A stretch of 61,584 bases of DNA from contig JANQEN010000102.1 in NCBI GenBank assembly GCA_028278335.1, forward strand, positions 1-61,584, given 5' to 3'. This document shows positions 7,446 through 17,440 of this stretch, in pieces; position 1 is the stretch's first letter; each line of letters opens with the position of its first letter. This DNA is from Chitinivibrionales bacterium. GTDB taxonomy: Bacteria; Fibrobacterota; Chitinivibrionia; Chitinivibrionales; JANQEN01. Below the pieces are notes generated by a model. That model worked only from the letters and a program-made list of their open reading frames with translations. It was not told where the DNA came from and did not search any database. A program made the translations under genes and the position numbers.

Positions 7446-9202
7446 TTGCTTGTCTCCTCCTCTTTTTTCTCATTTGCTTTACCTGTTGCGACAATCACTT
7501 CACGGCGTCGAAAATAGATGATAAGGCCAAGAATAATAACCAAAACGGGCATAAGAAGGATGTTAGTATAGCGGATAACATTCGCATACGATTTTCCACC
7601 CTCTAATTTGTCATTTTTAATGGTGCGGTCGACAAGGGCACGGGAACGAATTGAAATGAGGTTTTCATCCAGGGAAACCCAATCAACAACATTCAAAAGC
7701 CAGGCAATATTACCAGGCGATGCACCTTGACCAGAGAGAAAATCTGAATCACCAGCAACAATCAAATGGCCATTGGTGTTTGATGCAGCAATCTCACGAT
7801 TCTGATCTTCATTGTTAACCTGAATGTCCTCTTTTCCAGGTTCCACAACACTCTCCTTAGGTGGAACGCTCTTTCCTGCATAGTAACTTTTGAAGCCACC
7901 AGACAAATACACCACAAGATTACTCTGTGATAACACATCTTTCTTTGACTCAAAAATCTGCTGCCACTGCTGTTGAGGATTAAGGTCAAAACGTCCGGAT
8001 TCGACCCAACTATTTTTCGATGACGTAACCAGAACAACACCCTCAACCGCGTTACTATCGGTTGTCGCAGAAGAGTCGCTATTGCCAACCAGAAGTGTTA
8101 ATGGGCTTACCCAGGGGAAAATCATCTGTGCAAGACCGGAAACAGAGGCAACACTCTTGTTAAATCCTTCCGGCGTTACCTTGGCAATATAGGGATAATT
8201 CACTGGGACATTCATTCTAAAGGGGCCAACCTGCTGTGGAATTTGAACCTGTCCACAGGAAGCATCGACCACGAGGCTTTTTTCTACTCGCACACCATAG
8301 TGTTCTAAAAGCTTAAGGATAAGTGGATATTGTGCTGATCCCATGACGCCGCGGGACATGTCAATTTTTATGGCATCAGCAAGAACAATAAGGTTTCCAC
8401 CTTTCATGAAATACTGATCAATCTCGAAGATATCCCTTTCAGTAAAGATTTTGTCATCACCGCCAGGAATAATTAAGGTTTTATACATGTTATCAATTGG
8501 TTTGTCGTCCAGAGCGACGGTCTTAACCTCATAGTTTTCCTTGAGTTTCTCATAGAGGGGCTTGTATTTCTCCTCTGTGGGATCCGGAGGCATCTGACCC
8601 TTCATCTGATAGCGCATGTACTCATCAAAGTAGGGCATGGTGTCAGTCTTTAGCACTGCTACCTTTGGCGCCTCTTTGCGGAAGACCTTCATGATGCATT
8701 GTGCAAGATCATACTCAAAATTACTGACATCCTGTATTACAGGAATGAGTTCTTTTTTATCAGCATAGAGGACCGCAAGTCCCAGGAATCCATTAATGAC
8801 CTGTGCCTTATCCTTCTCAAAGGTCTGCATTTGGATTTCCGGAATCCCCATAGAGCGGACCTTCTGTTTCTTCTCCTCATCACCAGTGGGGTCATCCCAA
8901 GTTATACGGAGGTTTTTTCCCGCATAGGCATTGAATTCGGTCAACATATCCCGTACATCGGACTCAACCTTTTTAAGATGAGGTGGAAGGTCTTTTGAAA
9001 AGTAAACATTAATGTTTACAATGTCATCTAGGTTTTTTAACAGTCTCTTTGAAGCATCTGAGATACTGTATACCTTATTCTCGGTGAGGTCTAATCGTAG
9101 AAACTTTTTTGAAATGATATAGTTTGCCACTACGATAAGACCGAATATAATCAAAATCGAAAGTAATGAATTTGTTTTATAGGTTTTGTTCTTTGTTGAC
9201 AT
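7442..9202 (-). CDS. GldG-like auxiliary protein of an ABC transporter
   Basis: 586 aa. A transmembrane segment lies near residues 13-30. A long extracytoplasmic domain of the Gldg_ABC_transp type follows (LTENKVYSISDASKRLLKNL near 37, NVYFSKDLPP near 64, a GGDD-containing turn near 250). A C-terminal membrane anchor lies at about 549-567. In Flavobacterium GldA, GldF and GldG together are needed for gliding and secretion. In other phyla the same trio works in poorly known envelope processes. One base separates it from the upstream permease gene. Confidence 0.85.
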   Translation of the reverse strand: MSTKNKTYKTNSLLSILIIFGLIVVANYIISKKFLRLDLTENKVYSISDASKRLLKNLDDIVNINVYFSKDLPPHLKKVESDVRDMLTEFNAYAGKNLRITWDDPTGDEEKKQKVRSMGIPEIQMQTFEKDKAQVINGFLGLAVLYADKKELIPVIQDVSNFEYDLAQCIMKVFRKEAPKVAVLKTDTMPYFDEYMRYQMKGQMPPDPTEEKYKPLYEKLKENYEVKTVALDDKPIDNMYKTLIIPGGDDKIFTERDIFEIDQYFMKGGNLIVLADAIKIDMSRGVMGSAQYPLILKLLEHYGVRVEKSLVVDASCGQVQIPQQVGPFRMNVPVNYPYIAKVTPEGFNKSVASVSGLAQMIFPWVSPLTLLVGNSDSSATTDSNAVEGVVLVTSSKNSWVESGRFDLNPQQQWQQIFESKKDVLSQSNLVVYLSGGFKSYYAGKSVPPKESVVEPGKEDIQVNNEDQNREIAASNTNGHLIVAGDSDFLSGQGASPGNIAWLLNVVDWVSLDENLISIRSRALVDRTIKNDKLEGGKSYANVIRYTNILLMPVLVIILGLIIYFRRREVIVATGKANEKKEEETSK

Positions 9203-9203
9203 A

Positions 9204-9920
9204 TTATTCCCACTTTCTGCTTTCTAATGAACGAATATTTAAAAACAGAAAAAAGCCGATGATTGAGACATAGTATATGATGTCTCGTGAATCAATGATC
9301 CCTCTTCCAATACTCTCAAAATGATTGCCCAATCCAATATAGGTAAAAAATGGAACGAGCCAGGAGGGGGCAAGCATAGTGATAAAAGGATTGCCGATTA
9401 AGAGGAGCAGTAAGGTTATGCCCGCTCCAATAATAAAGGCCAATATCTGATTTTCAGTAAGAGAGGATATCCATAATCCAATTGCCAGATAGGCGCTTCC
9501 CAGTAACAAAGCACCCAAGTATCCACAGAAGATCATACCACCATCGGGATTTCCCAACATGGCAATGGTAATGGGGACTGTTATAGAAAGAAGCAGGGAA
9601 ATGGCAAGAAAACAGAAACTTGCTAAAAATTTTCCAATAACGATTTCCACATCGTTGAGTGGCCAGGTTAAAAGCAACTCTAAAGTCTTAAGCTTTTTTT
9701 CCTCAGCCCAGGATCGCATGGTAATAGCCGGAACAAAGATAAGGAAAATCCAGGGCAGCAGAGTGAAGTAGCCACGCATATCTGCCTGGTTAATAATAAA
9801 GAATCCTTGAAAAAAGAGAAAATTGGTTACCACCAAATAGACGGTGATAAAAATATAGGCTATCGGAGAAAGGAAAAATGCCTTAAACTCCTTAAGAAAA
9901 ATGATAAAAATACTTTGCAT
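9204..9920 (-). CDS. ABC-2 type permease (GldF-like)
   Basis: 238 aa with six predicted membrane segments and no other domain. It starts with a short cytoplasmic helix, FLKEFKAFFLSPIAYIF, and carries the RSWAEEKKLKTLELLLTWP loop near residues 69-87, which is typical of ABC-2 permeases of the GldF/NosY group. It lies 4 bases after the ATPase gene and 1 base before the GldG-like gene, so the four proteins form one transporter operon. The substrate is unknown. Confidence 0.9.
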   Translation of the reverse strand: MQSIFIIFLKEFKAFFLSPIAYIFITVYLVVTNFLFFQGFFIINQADMRGYFTLLPWIFLIFVPAITMRSWAEEKKLKTLELLLTWPLNDVEIVIGKFLASFCFLAISLLLSITVPITIAMLGNPDGGMIFCGYLGALLLGSAYLAIGLWISSLTENQILAFIIGAGITLLLLLIGNPFITMLAPSWLVPFFTYIGLGNHFESIGRGIIDSRDIIYYVSIIGFFLFLNIRSLESRKWE

Positions 9921-9924
9921 TGTT

Positions 9925-10878
9925 TTAACCCCTTGTCAATTGTGTGAACACATCTTCGAGACTTGTTTCTTCACGGCGAAGTTCTGCAAGAGTCCAGCCA
10001 TTGTTAACTACGCATCTGAACAGGTCTTCACCAATATCGGATTTTGATTCAGTGGAAATCTTTGCAGCAAGCCATGAGTCAGAGAGCTCGTTAATCTGTG
10101 CTTCCTTCACATCGGAGATTTCGCTAAATCGAGCTTTGACAGCATCAGCTTCACCTTTAACTTTCAACTGATAGAAATTACCGGCACTACTTTTGGCGGT
10201 AAGTTCATCAGGTGTACCAGTTGCTACAAGCTTGCCATTATTGATAATAAGGATCCTACTACAAGTAGCCGAAACTTCAGAAAGGATGTGAGAACAGTAG
10301 ATAACAGTCTTCTCTTCCCCGATTTTCTTTACCAGTTCTCGAATTTCGATAATCTGGTTTGGATCGAGTCCGGACATGGGTTCATCCAGAATGAGAAGCT
10401 CTGGATTGTGAATCATGGCTTGAGCCAAACCAACACGCTGACGGTATCCCTTAGAGAGTTTCCCGATTTGGCGTTTGGTCATTTTTGTTAGGCCGCAAAC
10501 CTGATACATGGCATCAACAGCCTTAGTAAGAGCTGCGCCCTTAAATCCACGAAGTCCACCAACAAATGCAAGGTACTCGTTTACTTGCATATCATTATAA
10601 AGTGGCGCATTCTCTGGAAGATATCCGATTTTTTTACGGATTTCTAAACTATGCTCTAAAATGTCGAGGCCATCAATCTTGATCTCACCATTTGTGGCAG
10701 GAATAAAACAGGTAACGATTCTCATAGTTGTTGTTTTACCCGCCCCATTGGGACCGAGAAAGCCAAAGACCTCTCCTTTTTTGATCTGAAAAGTCAGATC
10801 TGTTACTGCTTTTACATCGCCGAAATGTTTACTCAGATTTTGAACATCCAGCATAATTGAATTATTTGTTGTACTCAT
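9925..10878 (-). CDS. ABC transporter ATP-binding protein (GldA-like)
   Basis: 317 aa. The nucleotide-binding domain has Walker A GPNGAGKTTT near residue 41, the Q-loop region GYLPENAPLY, the signature LSKGYRQRVGLAQA near 142 and Walker B LLILDEPMSGLDP near 162. A C-terminal domain of about 80 residues is typical of the ABC-2/GldA type. It is the first gene of the operon with the permease, GldG-like and DUF4340 genes. The ATG has a GGGTTAA region upstream but no strong ribosome site. Confidence 0.93.
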   Translation of the reverse strand: MSTTNNSIMLDVQNLSKHFGDVKAVTDLTFQIKKGEVFGFLGPNGAGKTTTMRIVTCFIPATNGEIKIDGLDILEHSLEIRKKIGYLPENAPLYNDMQVNEYLAFVGGLRGFKGAALTKAVDAMYQVCGLTKMTKRQIGKLSKGYRQRVGLAQAMIHNPELLILDEPMSGLDPNQIIEIRELVKKIGEEKTVIYCSHILSEVSATCSRILIINNGKLVATGTPDELTAKSSAGNFYQLKVKGEADAVKARFSEISDVKEAQINELSDSWLAAKISTESKSDIGEDLFRCVVNNGWTLAELRREETSLEDVFTQLTRG

Positions 10879-11427
10879 ATGTTAACCCTTTTATGAATAT
10901 ATTAGTTAAATAATCTGGGAATAACGAGCTAATTAATTAATATTTAAGCTAAATAAAATGTTTTTGTTCATCATTTGTTGTCAATATCATCATAGAGTGC
11001 TCAGATGTTATATATATAGAAAATGATCAATTAGTTGGTGCAGCCTCTTCCTTTGTTTCATCGATATTGTGTTGTGTTCCTTAAAATTGAAGGGAACCCG
11101 AGGATTCTTACTCTGTCCCTTTATAATAGTATTATTGAATCCTTGATAATCTATTCTCACCGCAAATACTTAGTATTTTAAGAATTCAGCGCAAAATATA
11201 GCGACCCACCTAGCCAACATTTTATGGCATTACAAATTTTTAGTAGTAGGTTTGCTGTCTAATGAGCTCTCAAACAGCGCTCTTTTGCTCTTGCAACAAG
11301 ACCGATTTACACACCCGGTCACACCTGAAATTCAATCTATCGATACTCCTATTTAAACGGTATTTAACAGTTAGGTAATGATTTAAAGTATCAATTACGA
11401 TTGGAATATTAAAAAATTGTATTGAAA
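10879..11427. other. Intergenic region without a recognised gene
   Basis: About 550 bases between the Gld-type operon start and the histone-gene terminator. It must hold the operon promoter. I looked for tRNA, tmRNA, RNase P and SRP RNA signatures and saw none. A segment at about 11080-11130 has short complementary stretches (AAGGGA/TCCCTT), but not enough to call an RNA. Confidence 0.4.
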
Positions 11428-11458
11428 ATAAAAAAAAAGAGAAAAATTTTTCTCTTTT
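11428..11458 (-). terminator. Terminator of the histone-like gene
   Basis: A stem of AAAGAGAAAAA with TTTTTCTCTTT, followed on the minus strand by a run of T. It is about 25 bases after the stop codon at 11483. Confidence 0.75.
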
Positions 11459-11482
11459 TTTCTCTCCGATAAAACTTTTTAC

Positions 11483-11644
11483 TTAGCTCTTCTTCTCACT
11501 TTGAATTTGTACACGAAGGTCCTGAGACAATTTCTTTATATTTTGTAGACATTTGCGGGCCCGTGTGCCAGCTGATTTATTACCACGCTGAAACTTCTCG
11601 TACTCAACCTTCAAAATCTCGATTTCGTTCAATAGCAATTCCAT
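11483..11644 (-). CDS. Hc1-like bacterial histone H1 homologue (53 aa)
   Basis: A small basic, helical protein beginning MELLLNEIEILKVEYEKF. Its central segment, RGNKSAGTRARKCLQNIKKL, is the hallmark of the Hc1/histone H1 family (PF07432) known from Chlamydia and many Bacteroidetes, where it binds and condenses DNA. Only the conserved N-terminal helical domain is present. The lysine/alanine-rich tail of the chlamydial proteins is missing, as in most Bacteroidetes members. The ATG has AGGAG 7 bases upstream, and a terminator follows, so it is a free-standing gene. The reading frame was derived directly from the bases. Confidence 0.8.
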   Translation of the reverse strand: MELLLNEIEILKVEYEKFQRGNKSAGTRARKCLQNIKKLSQDLRVQIQSEKKS

Positions 11645-12025
11645 TGTCCTGCTCCTTTTTATGATTAATACTTATAAGTAATTACTTTCGTAATAATCCC
11701 CTCTGGTACTCTATATACTCCAGGAGAAAATTTATGTCATACCCCCAAAGAATGCAAATAATTTTTGATTTTTTCAGTTATTTTTAACGGTTTTGGTTCT
11801 GAAAACTGTGAAACGTTACTTGAATAATTTGCTGTAACTAGTTGAAATTAATATTAAAAAAATATCTTAGATAATAAAAAGTAAAAAAAGTGCGGAACAT
11901 TTATTAGTTCCGCTAACCTGTATGAATTTATTGAAGTCTAAATTGGACTATTGTTTTGAGAACTCTCAGGAGTGGTGCTGATGACGTGAATTTTTCCAAA
12001 AAAAATTGTTCATTTTAGGCGGATG
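11645..12025. other. Intergenic region, promoter of the histone-like gene
   Basis: About 380 AT-rich bases with no open frame worth calling and no RNA signature seen. It separates the histone-like gene from the convergently transcribed end of the sppA operon. Confidence 0.4.
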
Positions 12026-12919
12026 CTAAAAATTTTGTAAAAGGAAATAACAGCCCGCTGGAAGATCAGGTCTTTTTACAAAGGAGAGTGCCCCTGTAAA
12101 CCGCTCTGATATAATATCTCTAAGGAACTGAGGTCGCGACTTTTTTTCTACTACTTTGGTCTTTTCCGGAAGATCCAACGCTTCCTTTAAATAAGCTACT
12201 GCTGCACTAAATCCACCGAGTGTATCAACTAATTCTGCTTCTAAAGCCTGTTGACCAGTGAATATTCTTCCATCGGCAATTTTTTTCAACATGGAAAGCT
12301 CCATGGAGCGGGCCAAGGCAACATCATCAATAAATTGAGTATGGGTGTTATCTAAAAGTTTTTGTAAAAAGGCTTTTTCTCGGGTAGTTAAATCGCGATT
12401 AGGATTGCCGATATCCTTATATTTTCCCGACTTTATAGTTGTCATTTTTATGCCAATTTTATTTAAAAGGTCATAGTAGTGGGGAAACTGAAAAATGACC
12501 CCAATACTTCCTGTGATGGTGCCGGGGTTGGCAAATATCCTTTCTGAGGCACTAGCTATATAATACCCTCCAGAGGCTGCCACATTACCCATGCTTACTA
12601 CTACCGGTTTATTTGCTTGGCGAAATCGCAGCACCTCTTGAAATATCTCCTGTGAAGGAGCAACACCGCCACCGGGTGAGTTTATACGGAGAATAACACC
12701 AGCAACAGAGTTGTCCTTGCGTAATTCTTCTAACTGTTTAACATGACTTTCTGAGCTATAAATGATATCGAAAATCTTGACAAGTCCAATTTTCTTTTGT
12801 TGACCGCTTAAAGAGAAGGTGTCTGAATACTGTGTTGCAGAGATTCCCATGAGCACTATTCCAATGATAACTGGAATAAGAATAATGCCAATGATTATCA
12901 GAATCTGATGTCTTTTCAT
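12026..12919 (-). CDS. sppA: Signal peptide peptidase SppA
   Basis: 297 aa, a half-size SppA like that of Bacillus and archaea. An N-terminal membrane anchor lies at about residues 7-28. The Ser-Lys dyad is visible as Ser116 in GNVAASGGYY and Lys168 in SGKYKDIG. The oxyanion/substrate segment LRINSPGGG is at 78-85. The enzyme cleaves leftover signal peptides in the membrane. The start codon overlaps the end of the MltD-like gene by 4 bases, so the two are co-translated. Confidence 0.93.
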   Translation of the reverse strand: MKRHQILIIIGIILIPVIIGIVLMGISATQYSDTFSLSGQQKKIGLVKIFDIIYSSESHVKQLEELRKDNSVAGVILRINSPGGGVAPSQEIFQEVLRFRQANKPVVVSMGNVAASGGYYIASASERIFANPGTITGSIGVIFQFPHYYDLLNKIGIKMTTIKSGKYKDIGNPNRDLTTREKAFLQKLLDNTHTQFIDDVALARSMELSMLKKIADGRIFTGQQALEAELVDTLGGFSAAVAYLKEALDLPEKTKVVEKKSRPQFLRDIISERFTGALSFVKRPDLPAGCYFLLQNF

Positions 12920-15243
12920 GAATCCTCCGATAGGTCAATACGAATAATGTCTCCTGGAAGAAGGGGGGCATTTTTTTTGAGCTTATTTGATTTTAACAGT
13001 GTTGAAACTGGAATACCAAAGGAGCTGGCAATTCTCCAGAGATTGTCTCCCTTTTTTACTGTATATAACACCACATTCGATTTTTCTATACTTGAAAGGG
13101 ACTGTTTTTTCTCTGTCTTGGTAATGTAGAGCTTGTCCCCCGGTTTGATAATCGAATTATTATCGAGGTTATTTAGCATAAAGAGATGTGATATGTTTAT
13201 CCCCAATTGCGCAGCAATACTATAGAGATTGTCACCCTTTTTTACGGTGTAGAGAGTGGCACCCTTGAGCGGTTTATTTTTTAAGGTCTGTTTTTGCATG
13301 CTTGAAGGAGAAATGTAGTAAATAAGCTGTTCACCAGGTTTTATAATAGGATGGGTGAGGCTTTTTTGGTTCCATCGAGCTAAATTTTCCATAGAAACTT
13401 TTAGTCGACGAGAGATTAGATAAAGGTTATCACCACTTTTTACTGTATAGGTATACTTATGCAGATGTTGCACCTTTTTATGGGGACCCATTTTAACTGC
13501 AGCAATCTCCTTTTTACCAGATACATACAGTTTTAGGGTAGTGCCTGCTCGTATTCTTCTGGGGTTACTGATTCCATTCCACTGACAAATTTTTCTGATA
13601 CTGGTACTATATTGTTCGGCGATTTCAGAAAGGGTTTGTCCAGCCTTGACTTGATGGAGTTGTGGTTTTTTACCAGCTTTTTTAAAGGCGGCGATTTCCG
13701 GTGCTTTTGCTGCAGGTTTTCTGTGACGGGAACCTTTTTTATGGGCATAGCTTTTTTCTATCGGATAGGAACCGTTAATTGGGATTGGAATATAGAGATG
13801 TCTTCCGGCAATGATAAAGTTGTTTCGTAGTTTATTTATGGATTTAATAGCACCCACAGAGATTCTATAGCGCCGTGCAATGCTTAAGAGATTATCACCA
13901 CTTTTAATACGATAACGATACCATTTAACTTTATCCTTATCAGAGAGTGATGCGTAAAAGTCTTTAAAACGCTGTGCAGAACCCTTGGGAATATAGAGAG
14001 TGACCGATTTCATATCTGGGGGGGTGCACCATCGCCAGATATGGGGATTCATTTTTTTTAGCTCACTGTACGAAATTGAGAGCTCCTGGGCAATTTTATT
14101 AAGGTCTATGCAATCAGATATTTGAACAGTATCAAAATCAAAAGTGTCGGCGGTGTCGGCCTCAAATCCAAAACATTGGGGGTTTTTAGCAATGATCTGA
14201 TAGGAAATATAAAGTGGCACATAGTTCATTGTTTGACGGGGAAGTCTTAGTTGCCAGTAATCGTTGGTTCCGGCCTTTCGAATAGCTCGTGCAACATTAC
14301 GTTCACCACAGTTGTAAGCTGCAAGTGCAAGATACCAATCGTCGAAATCATTGTAAAGCTTTTTTAAATAAGCGATGGCCGCACTTGTTGACTTAAGGGG
14401 ATCTCGTCGTTCATCAACCCAATAGTTTTTCCTCAGGCCATATATTCTGCCTGTTGAGGGAATGAATTGCCAGATACCCGATGCATGGGCATAGGAGTAC
14501 GCCTTGGGATTGAAGGCGCTTTCCAAGATGGGCAAATAACAGAGGTCTGTGGGCATATCATGTTTGGCAAATATTTCTTGCATTACCGGTAAGTAGTAAT
14601 TGGCCCGTTTCAAGATGCGTCCTAAAGTACGATGACGCTTTTTTACCACTGCATACAGGGCGTTTTGTACCCGTCGATTATGGACAATCGGGACATTATA
14701 GGGCACACCCTCTTCGCAATCAAGCTGTTTAAGAATGATGCTATCCCTCGGTGAAATGGAGAGTGTATCTATGGCCATACTTATTTGATAGCGATATATG
14801 AGGTTGCTAATATTTAGGGGGATGCTGTCCAAATATTCACGAGGCATAGCTTCTGTGTAGATTTCCGAAATCCTTATTAAAAAGTCACTTACTCCGTTTT
14901 CTGTCTCTTCTAGGGGCTCTTTTTGTACCTCAATCAGATCAATTATTTCTTGAAGATGAACATGGGCTTGTGCAAAGGAGGACTGAGCGCAGAGAGAGTG
15001 GGCTTGTTGGATAAGAGAGTCAATGAGTGCCAAGGTATCAATCGTCACCTCTTTTTCCAGCGTTGTAGGATTTGGTTGTTCGATTATCACTGTGTCGATT
15101 GCAATGGTGTCTAATTGGATATCACTGAGGCTCTCCTTATGTTTTGATGTTGTTGATGCACAGCCCCAGAGTAATCCAAGAAGGAAGATAAGTAAAATTG
15201 TATAAAGTATGTTATGTATTCTCACTTTGTAAATCCCATTCAT
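12916..15243 (-). CDS. MltD-like membrane-bound lytic transglycosylase with five LysM repeats
   Basis: 775 aa lipoprotein with lipobox LLGLLWGC near residue 27. A linker of about 170 residues is followed by an SLT goose-type lysozyme domain. Catalytic Glu241 sits in LPILESAFNP, followed by GIWQFIPSTGRIYGL and ALAAYNCGE. Five LysM peptidoglycan-binding modules lie in the C-terminal half, each starting with a YxVKxGDNL-like motif. E. coli MltD has only two or three. The enzyme cuts glycan strands to 1,6-anhydro products. It heads a two-gene unit with sppA. Confidence 0.92.
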   Translation of the reverse strand: MNGIYKVRIHNILYTILLIFLLGLLWGCASTTSKHKESLSDIQLDTIAIDTVIIEQPNPTTLEKEVTIDTLALIDSLIQQAHSLCAQSSFAQAHVHLQEIIDLIEVQKEPLEETENGVSDFLIRISEIYTEAMPREYLDSIPLNISNLIYRYQISMAIDTLSISPRDSIILKQLDCEEGVPYNVPIVHNRRVQNALYAVVKKRHRTLGRILKRANYYLPVMQEIFAKHDMPTDLCYLPILESAFNPKAYSYAHASGIWQFIPSTGRIYGLRKNYWVDERRDPLKSTSAAIAYLKKLYNDFDDWYLALAAYNCGERNVARAIRKAGTNDYWQLRLPRQTMNYVPLYISYQIIAKNPQCFGFEADTADTFDFDTVQISDCIDLNKIAQELSISYSELKKMNPHIWRWCTPPDMKSVTLYIPKGSAQRFKDFYASLSDKDKVKWYRYRIKSGDNLLSIARRYRISVGAIKSINKLRNNFIIAGRHLYIPIPINGSYPIEKSYAHKKGSRHRKPAAKAPEIAAFKKAGKKPQLHQVKAGQTLSEIAEQYSTSIRKICQWNGISNPRRIRAGTTLKLYVSGKKEIAAVKMGPHKKVQHLHKYTYTVKSGDNLYLISRRLKVSMENLARWNQKSLTHPIIKPGEQLIYYISPSSMQKQTLKNKPLKGATLYTVKKGDNLYSIAAQLGINISHLFMLNNLDNNSIIKPGDKLYITKTEKKQSLSSIEKSNVVLYTVKKGDNLWRIASSFGIPVSTLLKSNKLKKNAPLLPGDIIRIDLSEDS

Positions 15244-15465
15244 AAGTATGCTTGAGTTTATACCAATATATTATAGAAAATAACTATTGAACTATTCAAA
15301 ACAAAGTCGTGTTTATAAATGAGGGTTTGAGTGGAGTGATTCAGCACTGTACATCCCTCTCTCATGTTTTGACTTTTCTCTTATTTACACTTTGTTCTAA
15401 TAAAGAATTGATGAGTTGGGGGCTACTATTTTGATAAAGGAATTCGTTACCAATCATCTGAAAAG

Positions 15466-15597
15466 TTATGGTGTAGCTTTATCTGCTTTTGGGCGGATAT
15501 CTTCATAAAAGAGTGTAAAGGATGTGGCCATATAGGGAAAGAGCCAAAGGAAACCAACACCAGCACGCACTGTTACAGCTGATTGAGTATCATTCAT
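15466..15597 (-). pseudogene. Possible remnant of a membrane-protein gene
   Basis: A 43-codon frame ending in GFLWLFPYMATSFTLFYEDIRP. It resembles the last transmembrane helix of DUF975 or glycerophosphodiester-type membrane domains. The bases just upstream read a hydrophobic peptide in another frame (ending SIMIGVFL, then a stop that overlaps the ATG), which suggests a frameshifted or truncated gene. No ribosome site is obvious. The rest of the 480-base gap (15244-15722) shows nothing I recognise. Confidence 0.3.
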
Positions 15598-15722
15598 AAA
15601 AAAACTCCAATCATGATCGAGAATTTCTGGAGGGTACTATTGGTTAATACTGTCGTAAATGTATAGTATACATTACTTAACAGTATCAAGCATAACTATT
15701 TGAATTTTATTGGAAGTTGGAG

Positions 15723-17315
15723 TTATCTTTTATTCTTTTTTACATGACTGATAAGCGGTTTTTTTCCTTTATTTTTAAAACTATTGATAATCTCCTCTGC
15801 CTTTTCAAAGGGAACGGTAATAAAGGAAAATTTGTCCATAACTTGAACATCACTAATCTGTTTTGATCGAATTGAGACTTTACCCATTATTAAATTGACA
15901 AGCTTTTTGGGCGTTGTTTTATCTTTTTTGCCAAGCGCAACAAAAAGGCGCGCTTTGCCCTGTTTGTCAATCTGCTTACCCTTGACACCTACTTCCTGAA
16001 TTTCACCATAGATATCTGGATTAAGTTCATCCTCAAAACAGTAATTAAGCAGTGCTGCAAACATTGTCTCGGGCTCCCTGTCACGGAGAATCTTTTTTGC
16101 CCAGGAGAGGTATTGCTTTTCTACTCCTTCGACGAGCAAATTATTTAATTCTTCCTGTACTTTTTGCTTCTTAACCTTGATAATATCTTTTACTGGAGGT
16201 ACCAAGGATTTTTTTATATCCGTCTTGGCCATTCGTTGAATGAACATGAGCCGTTTGTATTCACTGGGGGTAATAAAGGTGATGGCTGTTCCCTCGTTTC
16301 CAGCCCTGCCAGTGCGTCCAATGCGATGTACATAGGATTCGGGATCCTGTGGCAATGAGTAGTTTATCACATGAGAAAGATTGTTCACATCAATTCCTCG
16401 AGCAGCAACATCAGTTGCCACTAAGATATTTACCCGTTGCTTTTTAAATTTATCCAGAGTACGCTCTCGTTGTCCCTGTGAGATATCACCATGAATTGCT
16501 TCAGCATCATAACCACGGTCCAGTAGGTGAGATGCTAAATAATCAACATCACTCTTTGTCCTACAAAAAACTAATCCATAAAAGGCGTGTTCAATATCGA
16601 TTATTCTACACAGTGCTTCAAACTTATCCGAAGCCTTAACCTCAAAGTAGATCTGATCTGTTAAGTTGGTAGTCAAGGTCTCTTTCTTGACTTTAAGCAA
16701 CTCGTAACCATCCATATATTTTTTTGCCAACTCTTTGATCCTCTTTGGCATGGTAGCTGAAAAAAGAAGCGTCTTTTTATCCTGTCTGGTGTGGCTCATA
16801 ATCTCTTCGATATCATCGATGAATCCCATGTTGAGCATCTCATCTGCCTCATCAAGGATCAAATGGTCGATTGCCCCTAAATCCAATGTCTTTCTTTTTA
16901 GATGGTCAATGACTCTGCCCGGTGTTCCTACTACCATATGAACACCCTTTTTAAGTCTTCGCAATTGCTGATCAATCGATTGACCACCATAAATCGGGAT
17001 GATTGTCAATTTCTTTGATCCCCGCAGAGAGTTTATCTCTTCTGCAACCTGTATTGCCAATTCGCGAGTAGGTGCGAGAATAAGTGCTTGCACCTTATGT
17101 TCTTCTGCTTTGATAAGGTCGACCAGTGGCAATCCAAAGGCCGCTGTTTTTCCCGTACCAGTTTGCGCTTGAGCAATAATGTTTGTTGTATTCTCAAGCA
17201 TCATGGGGATGGTCATTGCCTGAATGGTTGTCGGTTCTTCGAACCCTTTTTTTTGAATAGCTTTAAGGGAGTTGTCCGATAAACCAAGTTCTAAAAAGCT
17301 TTTTTTATAATCCAT
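15723..17315 (-). CDS. DEAD-box RNA helicase with DbpA-type RNA-binding domain
   Basis: 530 aa from the ATG that begins MDYKKSFLELGLSD. A longer frame begins at 17387 but adds 24 residues unlike the family. Helicase motifs run in order: Q motif near residue 12-36, AQTGTGKT near 51, PTRELA, TPGRV, DEAD near 152, SAT near 184 and HRIGRTGRAG near 335. The C-terminal ~75 residues form a DbpA/CsdA-like RNA-binding domain (RLFVALGKKDKTTPKKLVNL). The role is likely ribosome assembly or cold-stress RNA remodelling. It is a single gene. Confidence 0.92.
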   Translation of the reverse strand: MDYKKSFLELGLSDNSLKAIQKKGFEEPTTIQAMTIPMMLENTTNIIAQAQTGTGKTAAFGLPLVDLIKAEEHKVQALILAPTRELAIQVAEEINSLRGSKKLTIIPIYGGQSIDQQLRRLKKGVHMVVGTPGRVIDHLKRKTLDLGAIDHLILDEADEMLNMGFIDDIEEIMSHTRQDKKTLLFSATMPKRIKELAKKYMDGYELLKVKKETLTTNLTDQIYFEVKASDKFEALCRIIDIEHAFYGLVFCRTKSDVDYLASHLLDRGYDAEAIHGDISQGQRERTLDKFKKQRVNILVATDVAARGIDVNNLSHVINYSLPQDPESYVHRIGRTGRAGNEGTAITFITPSEYKRLMFIQRMAKTDIKKSLVPPVKDIIKVKKQKVQEELNNLLVEGVEKQYLSWAKKILRDREPETMFAALLNYCFEDELNPDIYGEIQEVGVKGKQIDKQGKARLFVALGKKDKTTPKKLVNLIMGKVSIRSKQISDVQVMDKFSFITVPFEKAEEIINSFKNKGKKPLISHVKKNKR

Positions 17316-17440
17316 AAATTCCAATTTTTCCTTACTATTAATGAGTAACTCTGTGTTAAAGGCCCACAAATATACTCTATTATACACATATAAACGTGAA
17401 GAAAAGGAGAATTTGGGAGATTTATTGTTTTTTATGTGAT

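Noticed and set aside
11045..11340. A possible 6S or other structured RNA in the long intergenic region
   Set aside because: Complementary stretches are short and do not match any known consensus.
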